Source: Ophiothrix spiculata
Lineage: Eukaryota; Echinodermata; Ophiuroidea; Amphilepidida; Ophiotrichidae
Reading direction: 5' to 3' (one strand)
NCBI GenBank assembly: GCA_000969725.1
Contig: JXSR01S009136.1
Length of the DNA stretch: 37,399 nt
Part shown: positions 1 to 9,700 of the stretch, piece by piece
Layout: each line of letters starts with the position of its first letter
Numbering within the stretch: the stretch's first letter is position 1
Made by a program: the position numbers and the translations under genes
The notes under the pieces: generated by a model
The model's input: only the letters and a program-made list of their open reading frames with translations
Database searches by the model: none
Told to the model about the DNA's origin: nothing

Positions 1-58
1 TATAGTACACAAATTTGTACTACAAGTACTAAAACTGTACTATAATTGTGTTCCAAAT

Positions 59-456
59 GTGCACCTTAGGAATGTTGTACTATTTGTGTACTCATTTTTG
101 TCCAGGGTAGTCTATTCATTTGAGTTGTTTCTCATAGGACTATTTGCCAACTTAGGACTACATTGGTTTATAGTGACTGCCCTTGTCAAACCCCTGGCAA
201 AACATAAACTGAGTAGTTGGTATACTTCTTTTTCCATCTCTTATGAATTTACATCCTTACATACATTTAGCTTGTTTTCATATATACTACTTATATACAT
301 GTACATAAGACAGTATTTATATCTATGTAATACTAAGGTGACCAAGCTTAACGAGCTCTGCTCACATTTGGTTTTCCTACCAATGATATGTTTTTATATT
401 TTCTATATTATGTCTTGATATTTGGTGAAATAAAACTGAACTGAACTGAACATCCA
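59..456 (+). mobile_element. LINE 3'-end fragment (non-coding tail)
   Basis: The segment ends in GTGAAATAAAACTGAACTGA.., a short (ACTGA)n-like run typical of CR1/L2-type LINE 3' tails, preceded by AT-rich sequence. No reverse transcriptase motif is present in the visible part. The 119-codon open frame here has no recognisable domain and is not called a gene. The left limit is uncertain. Confidence 0.4.
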
Positions 457-702
457 GCCAAGCAACCTGAGGATGAAACCTCACAAAATGCATTTCAGAG
501 GTCATAATTATTCAGTTGGAAGATTTATTTGAACATTATAACTGCATCCAACACTTTTAATTATTTTAAAAATGTAATTTTTGTGAAATATGTTGACTGT
601 AGGCCTAATATTGTATGGATGTCTTTAAATGGCCACATTTAGACCATGAAATAATCATGTTACATAAGTAGTAATGTGTGGTTTTTTTTGTCCTATAAAC
701 AG

Positions 703-3700
703 ATGGATGATTCACAGCAACCACTCAGGCCTTACGAAAAAGTGGATACGCTGAAACAATTCTTAGACCACGACCGTCACGTGTTACGATTCTTCTGCGT
801 CTGGGACGACCAAGATAACATGTTTGGCGACGTCCGCGAGATGATTCTGCATTACTTCCTAGCTGATGATACGATTGAAATCAGGGAGAGCATCCCGGCT
901 AACGCAGGCAGGGATGCGGTGCCCATGTTCCTCAAAAGAGGCAAGCTGCCCAAGAATGCTCCGGAAGCGCTGAACCAACCAGGAGAGATTACGGGCCGCA
1001 CAGTACTCAATGTGTTTGGACCCATGGGACATGGCGGAAGGTACATTCTTGACAGCCTCAAGGTAAGTTTGTACAATGTATTATAGACCAATCCATTTTC
1101 ACCTGGGGGTGCACTCAGCTTTATTAGGTGTACTCATGCGTGAGCAATAAAAACAAGGAAAAAGGATCATTTTTTTACTGAGCAACACAAAAGCACTAAT
1201 CGTTTTTACAGTTGTTTTTACACTGTTTTTCAAAAAAGGGGTGTTCATCAAAATAATCACCACTTATTTTCAAAGTGTGAATAAGAAAATACTATTATTA
1301 GGGGTAAAATTTGAGATGAAACTGCGCAAAATCTTTGTTTCGGGACAGTTTTTTCAAGAAAAGTTAAAACTTGAATAGGGGGTATTTTGAAAACCTTTGT
1401 TCATGTACATCAATATGAGTGACCTCCCTGGGATTTTCACATTTTCCTATGCCTCAAATCAGCCATTTAGGGAGACCATCAACTTTGTGCAACCCACATT
1501 GGAGCACAACAAGCACAAACTTTAAAGGAGGCTAAAATCAGTTTGAACCATGATAGTTTGATATTATACAGAATAGATCTATTGCATGCATCACAGAATT
1601 TGACTTGAAATTTGTGCACCAATTGGGTTGCATCGAATATTCCTTGGTCATGTTTCAACTTTTTGAGATTTGTGTATCAAAATATTGCTGTTTTTTTTCT
1701 TTGGATATACTATTGATGTTCAGGAGCACAATTAGTCCAAGCGGTACTGGTCAGATTATACGCACTGGTAGATAATACGCACTGATAATTTTTTGTCAAT
1801 AAATCACAGATAAACCGCGGACTATAGGGCGGAAATTACGGTACCATTATTTGACTGCATTTTTCTCTCTCTCCCCTATTTTTTCACTTAGACTGGTGCC
1901 GTTATCACTGAATACTACAGAGATGAAGACCTTCAAATAGGATCGACTATTAATGTGTGGGGGCGCAAACTTAACCTCTGTGACTGCGATGATTTCACCA
2001 AGGAGTACTACAAAACTAAATTTGGAATAGGTAAGTTCTGGTTCTTCTGGTTCTGGTTGGATACTGTCTAACACCCCCGGTAGTACGTGGGTCAACCGGA
2101 CAGGGTTTGGTGCGCTTGGCGAGTGGTTTGCTATGATTTTTGTAGTTCTTGTAGCAGGTGATTTTTAACTGCAACTTTGAAGTCCTTCTTGTCGTCTATT
2201 TTGGTGATGTTTTCAGGAAGAGAGTTCCAGTTGTTGAGTGATCGGGGAATAAAAGAGTACTTGTAACAGTTTTTATTTGCTTGAATGGGGATAAATGTTC
2301 TTGGTTTTGCAGAGGTGTTCCTGGAGGTCCTTTCAACTGGACGCAGGGCAGAGACCGGGATGACCAGGTGACCCGCGACAGCTTGGTGAAAGTTTTTTAA
2401 TCTGTCCACTTTTCTGCGGATTTCAAGAGGCTCCCAGTCCAGTTCTTTTTTAATTTCTGTGATGCTGCTACCTCTGGTGTATTTTCCGCTGACAAATCTT
2501 GCAGACCGGTTTTGAATTGCTTCGAGTTGATTGATGTGTTTTTTGGTATATGGGTCCCACAGTAATGAAAATTTCATAGAAATGTTATACATTGTAGATT
2601 TGTTAGTTCCTCTGTAGCAGCAATACTTCATAGTTATGAAGGGTTTATGATGGTATTTACATTTTAGTCAGGTTCTTTAAGCCCTAAATGAATGATCAGA
2701 GAAAGATACTCCTAAATTAAAATATCTGCACGAATTGAACAAGTGAAAACTACCCTAAGTACATAATTAAGGACTCCAAAAATAAATCCTTTTCCACAAA
2801 TATCACATGATTTTGATACTCTATTTGAATATCTGAATGCAATCTCCACTGGAGTAGTTTTTAAGAAAACACAAAAACTTAATTGTATGTCTGATGTGTA
2901 AGTTATGTCAATTTTACTCAGAGGGTAGGTTAATGAATCCAATTGGCATATGAAACATTATTTTTCTGTAATATATGTGCTTGCAATGCTTTGCAGCGGG
3001 TCATTTTAAAGAGTGAACTTGTGTCATTGCTGCATTCATATGTATTAAATTTTATGTGCAACAGGGGTGGGATCCATCTGGATCCAATATTTTGTGATTT
3101 GTACTTACTATGTTATGCTTGAGTAAGCAAATTTAATTGAAAAATTAATTTGGAAACACAATATTTTCACATATTTTTCAACCGCTTATTTGAAATGAGA
3201 CAACCAATTTCCAATTTTTGCATGTTTCCTAAGCCATGTAGACAACGTAAACCTAACCGCAATTAGCTCCTAATTTCAAGGGGAAATTTGACAGAGAACA
3301 TGTTTTTTTTACTATTTATGATACATTCAAATAAATCAACACTGACCCAAGTCCATAGATTTTGACAAATTTTGAATACATATTAGACTTTTAGGGGCAG
3401 TTCAGTTGTGGATTCATTTTAGTCTATCACACACAAGGTCTATGAGATAGTCTCTCCTGTGAATAATTCATTTTTGAAAAAATTGGACTTGGGTCAGCGT
3501 TGCATTCTGGTATTCATTGTATTATGTATGTATGTTCATTCTGGTATTCATTTGTATTATGTATGTATGTATTATGTTTGTATGTTACACACAAAACTCT
3601 ATTTGCATTATGCATGCACCGTGTCCTAGTCTGAAAAATACCCTTTTCCCATGAATTAAAGAACTGTATGATACCCCTTTACCATTGCAATGCCACCCCA

Positions 3701-6700
3701 AGCCATCAATGGAAATTGATATGTGTATAGTCTCCAATGAACAAAAAATCTTTTAAAATATACAGATATGGAATTCCGTTTATCTTTTGTTTTCATTCAG
3801 ACAAATTCACACCATTGAAATACAGAGGAGATCCCACACCAGCAGGAAAGAGAGAGTGGCCACCATACACTGGCTTCGGTTCGGAAGAGGACTCCCTGTG
3901 CTCATGCATGGGTCTGCTACCTAAACCACCAAGGAGAGATTTCATCAAATTTATGGAGAAAGACAGGTTGGTTGCATGTCATAGAGTGAGGTCTACTTTA
4001 TTTTTTGGTAGTATATATAAAGCTGAATTCATACTCGTGACGCATTGCGTTTTGAAACGCACGGAGCATGTGTGCATTGAATTTTCAGCTCAGAACTACA
4101 ATGTACACATGCTCCGTGCGTTTCCAAACGCAATGCGTCACGAGTATGAATTCAGCTTTACCCTCCATATCAGGCCCATAGCCAGGATTTTTTAAGGGTG
4201 GTGTGGATTTTTAAAAAGTGGACCTTTTGGAGGAAAAAAATTCGTTCTGGTCGACCCTAAACTAATTTTAGTGGTTTTGACAAAGTAACAAGCATAAAAA
4301 AAAAGGGTTTTTAGCAGTTTTCCAAAAATTTTGTGTAGAATGTTAATAAAAAATGACCTACATTTACGTGTTTTGGTGCTTTGGGTGTCCTTTTTTGTAC
4401 ATTGTCAAATTTGGGAGGGGGTGTGACGCCCCAACCGCATCCCCCCCCCCCCGCGCCCCCGGCTACGGGCTTGTCCATATTATATCAGTCTTGTTAAAGA
4501 AGACTCAATTATTCCTTAGTCTAATGATGAATGAAGAGGCACGTCATTTGGGTCCATTTTGTACGACATATTAGAGTATTAAAATTGCATCTCAATCAGA
4601 TGCACATGCATGTTTCCAATACAACCTGCCATATTACTATAACACAGATTCTAGTTCCAGAACAAAAAGTACTACCTTGTTGTGCCTGCTTAACCCTAAC
4701 CGCCCTAAAACTCACTAAAGCACACTGTCAAAAATCACCAAAATGCGCTTAAGTCCAAATACGTCATAGACGCGGGTTGCATATGGGGGCAAAATCGCTG
4801 CACAGGCAGCAGCCCTCCGTGGTAGCCTGATAGTGGTGTGCCTCGCTTTGGAATTCAGAGGTCATGGGTTCGAATCTCAGTGAAAACATGCTTTTTTTCT
4901 CCTATGACGTACTTGGACTTAGACTAGAATACAGAGCAGCTTTCAATTCAGGGTTAGGGTTAATGATGCTAATAGTTGTTGGTTTTAATTCGTGAACGCG
5001 TGTCTGTAACAAATACGCAGTTGTGTCTCACGCAAGCGTACATTTCAAGGTTTTTTTGTTCGCGTCTACGCACAAGACTCTGAGTACGCGTTCATGAATT
5101 AAATCCAACAACTATAGCTGGATGTGCACTAACCTTAACCGCCCTAAAACTCACTAAAGCTCACTGTCAAAAATCACCAAAAAGCGCCTAAATACGTTAT
5201 AGACACGGGTTGCATATATGGGGACGAAATCGCTGCCCAGGAAGCAGCCCCGTGGTGGCCTGCAAGTGGTGTGCCCCGCTTGGGAAGTCAGAGGTCATGG
5301 GTTCGAATCCCGGTGAAAACATGCTTTTTTCTCCTATGACGTAGTTGGACTTAGGCTAGAAAACAGAGCACCTTTCAATTCAGGGTTAGGGTTAAGACAC
5401 TCAATGAAATCATTAATATGTAAGTGATGCATGTAAAATTGCCAGCTATACATTACAATATATATTGCAAAATATGTCAATTAGGTATTCCAACATGCTA
5501 CAGAGTTCACATAAATCAATAACAATGCAGTTATGCGTCCGCGTATTCTTATTGCGCAAGGGTGGCTTTAGTCACAAGACCATGAAAAAAATATGACGAT
5601 CGCATCAGATGCAGAGTTGTTGATTTGTGATGATAAATATTATGCTAAATATTTTGATGAACAACTCTGTGGCGTGTTTGAATACCTAAATCTTACATAA
5701 CATTGGCAGAATAAAGGAATCAAACTAAGTTTGACCTGTGTATAGGCCGGGACAGAAATGACGTCATAATTTATGTAAATCGCCCAACACGTGCGTTTTG
5801 GACCCAAACAAATGATCATGTCCACTAATCATACGTATTAACACAATAGGCACACGTAAACATACAATTCAGACTGATTTTTCTCAGTTGGAAGACAAAA
5901 ATAACGCCAGGGGCCCCGTCCTGGCTTGTAATCACAACCTTCAGCATAATAGGCCGGCATGTTTTCCCTTATTTTTATTTTAGACGAAAGTTATGGTATA
6001 AAATCGGAGTCAGACTTTTTTCCCCATAGACTTAACGTGTGGCAAAAATGGCCACACTGTTTGTTTGGGTCCAAAACGCACATGTTGGGTGATATGCATA
6101 AATTATGACGTCACAACTGTCCCTGCGTATACTGGCCTTCAGACATTTCACATATATGTTGCTTGTTTCTTTTCAGACATGGTCTTGAGAGCAATGTGCT
6201 GCGATTTGTTGCTCGCCTGGATACCGATATTCCCATTGATAAGGACAGGCGTTTTATCATCTCCTACTTCTTATCTGATGACACTATTGCTGTGTTTGAA
6301 CCACCTGTCAGAAATTCAGGTAAGATATCTGGGATGGAACCCGGGGGGGGGGGGGGGGCACTGACATAGGAGGTACGGGTATGTTCTTTTGTTGCTCGTC
6401 TGGATACCGATATTCCCATTGATAAGGAAAGGCGTTTTATCATCTCCTACTTCTTATCTGATGACACTATTGCTGTGTTTGAACCACCTGTCAGGAATTC
6501 AGGTAAGATATCTGGCCTAGAACCCGGGGGAGGCACTAACATAGAAAGGAGGTATGGGTATGTGTGGCTCTTATCCCCTTTTAACATCCTGTCTGCTGCT
6601 CCCTGGATCGACCCACATTTCATACATGTTCTTTAGTTCACAAGCTTTTTTTTCTGAACTCTCCCCCCCCCCCCCCCCCCATTTCTTAGTTCAGGGGCTA

Positions 6701-9700
6701 AAGTTTACCCACCCTTAAAAGTTAACTCTCAAAGGTCAGTTACAGGGTCACTTCAGTTCTCTAGAGCCCTCTTTTCAAAGTAACTCCTCAGTTCCCAGGT
6801 TCAGAACGCGGGGCAGCTGTACGCCCTATCAAAACCCAATTAGGTGCAGAGGCTTACAACAGTCCATTTGTGTTTCTCTGACATGGTTTGCAAGAACTTT
6901 TGTACTATATATTCTCACTCAGTTTGTGCAAAATATTCTCAGTTTGGGCTATTCAGGCATGAGAATTTTCATATAATTATCTGTTTTCAGATATTTTTAT
7001 CATCCAAATAGCTCCAAATTCAGATAATTTGGGGCTTATTTTAGTGGGTTTGGTTAAATTTTACCAAATTCAGATTTTTTTACGAAAAATCATTCTCATG
7101 CCTGACTATAATTGTTCAGGTGCATCTTTTTAAGAGTGATGTACCCTCAGACTCTCACAGAAACTCTATCCCTGATGTTAATACCAATGCTGTAAAATGC
7201 ATATGTGTCAAACAAGGACATATTTACATAAAATCACAAGTGGAATTTCAAACTATTAGTGTTAGTTTAAACATAGAAGAGGTCCCAGAGAATTGTCATC
7301 TTGACATGGTGTAGCAATCGATTTATCTAAATTGGAGGTATTTTTTGAAAATGTTCTTTCCTATCAGAATTGGTGTATTGATGACTAGAGTACATAATTG
7401 AGTCCAAAAAATATATGGATATAGCAAACTTGGCATTTATGTTGCTCTTAAGTGCATACATGTTATTCCGTAAATCTTACATTTCCTTCTCTTTACATCC
7501 AACAGGTATCATTGGCGGTAAATTCTTGGAGCGTAACCGCATCAAGAAGCCTAACCAGGAACGATTCGGCACAGAGTTATCCGAGTATTTCATGCCGTGC
7601 GACTTATACGTAGGAAGCAGAGTCAACTTCCATAGTCATATCTTTGTCCTAATTGATGCTGATGAATATGCATTCAGATACATGGAATCGAACAACCACG
7701 AGGTTGGTCTTCACACAATTTATATCCATATTAAAAGAAGCTTTGATATTGGTAAATTTGAATAGTCTACTCTTGTACCAATTAATTGAATGGTGCTGAG
7801 AGGGGTGCACTGTAGTGTAGTGGTTAGTAAATATCACCTTGCATGTAATGGGCCCTGGTTTGATTTTACGGTGAGTACATTTGCCGGAATGGAATCTTTG
7901 TTATGTTGTTTTAGGCTTAGCGTAAGCATTGGGTCAGACTTTCTAGACCTTCCACTTCTTACATCAGATAAATGCTCCATAAGAGGTTGGCGTTCTTCAT
8001 CGGACCCATGCACAGAGGAGTCATATCAGTATATTCAAATCTGAATGAGTATTTTAACAATGAGTGTAATATTCTACCATTGATTATCTCAACCCTGTTT
8101 TGGCCGATAAATTCTGGAATTAAAAATCCCTTGGCATTTGATTCCACAATTTGGGTGTTGCAAAGTGCTTGACCCAAAACCGTGCAGATCAAGAATGGTC
8201 ACAACTGGCGAACTTTTACTCTTATTACAGGTTGCATTAAACCAGATTTGGATGTTTTAAATCTGCACCATTAATCCAACTATTATTGAAATCATTAAAT
8301 TTCCTACAAATGATTGTGTTCGATTGTTCCTCCTCTGGTATGACGAAGCGCGTATAGACTGCGTAGACCAAGTATCTGGAAGATTGTCTCTGTGCATTTT
8401 GTGACGTCTATGTCTTGCAACAATTGACCACGTACGTTTTGCTTGTAAGAGTCTTTCAACCGATTCAGCTAACAAGTGCAACTACGCATCAACAACGAAA
8501 ATGCACTGCGCGTATCTTGATTGGTTGTTCGACGTAGCAATCCCATTAAAAGATAAGTCTTTCGTACTATGCAAGGTGATACACTTGTTTACTCCACGCA
8601 TTTGTTGCGTTCTATTTTTCATGATTTGTATGAAATTTAATGACTTCAATAATAGTCTGGTCATGTAATCCAATGGGAAAGACATAGCTGAGACGTTTAC
8701 ACCAGCCAGTGGGATATCTTACGAGCTTAATCATGGTTTCTTTTATGAATGACACCATGTGAATACTTTGATCTGAATTCTGATTTGCAAATGTAATGAA
8801 ATTCAGAGAAAATATTAGAACTTCTAAATCACTTTTAAAAGAATTCTTGGTGCAGTAGTGTTAATCAATTTACTGATCACCTTGAAAAAAAAATCACCTT
8901 GTTTAGGCTTTCCCCATGGAAACCCAACTTGGTACTTGGTACTACTTGGTACCAAGTAAGCTGAAAGAAGCTTATCTTTAACAGGGCTCTAAGATGTTTT
9001 TAAATTCAGTTTTTGATAAGCTGTGTTTACTATTTTTATTTTAATCCTTTGAACAGTTCGCCAATTCCAACATTGATGAAATCGTAAGAAAGCTTGCACA
9101 AATAGCTGCACCACAGAAGCAGAAGATCAAGGAGTTTTTGGCTAAGAATGACCCATCAGGATCGGGGAAACTAGAATATGATCTATTCACGTAAGTTATG
9201 ATATTTATGTGATCAATGCATAATATTCATTATTTAAATTTGGAAACTGAAGATACTGCTTTTGAGAGGTTTATAACCAGGACTGGATATTTGCACAGGT
9301 CCAACGGCCAATAGTGGTTGATTTTAGTAAGGCTGGTATTGACAAGCCAATGTCGTTGACAAAAATAATTTGACTCTCTGTTGACAAGCGTGTTTGTATA
9401 TCAAGTTTGTCGACAAAAACGTAAAATAAATAAAAAAATTAATAAGATAAGACTAAATACTTGAGAAAACATCAAAGCTTAACATTGTGATGAAATTTAC
9501 CCTAATATTTCGCTTGTTTCAGTAAAAAAAATTATACACCTTCTTCTTCTTGGGTATACTCTCCAACGTCCCCGATGGGACCAAGCGAAGAGGGTACCTA
9601 TGTTCATTTGAATAGATCTTCACATTCTACCTTATCATGGCTAGCAGATGTTGGCTACATTGATTTGTTTGCTTTTAATTCTCTTGCAGCACTAATTCAG

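Noticed and set aside
59-418. 119-codon open frame as a membrane protein gene
   Set aside because: Hydrophobic because it is AT-rich; no domain and no exon context, and it lies in a probable LINE 3' tail.
3737-4195. 152-codon open frame as an independent gene
   Set aside because: Only 3801-3966 is coding (an EFHC2-like exon); the rest runs into intron and the MITE at 4018-4160.
4690-4963. TTAACCCTAACC and GGGTTAGGGTTAA as interstitial telomere tracts
   Set aside because: Only two hexamers at each end, inverted, and repeated at fixed positions in several copies; they are termini of an interspersed repeat, not telomere arrays.
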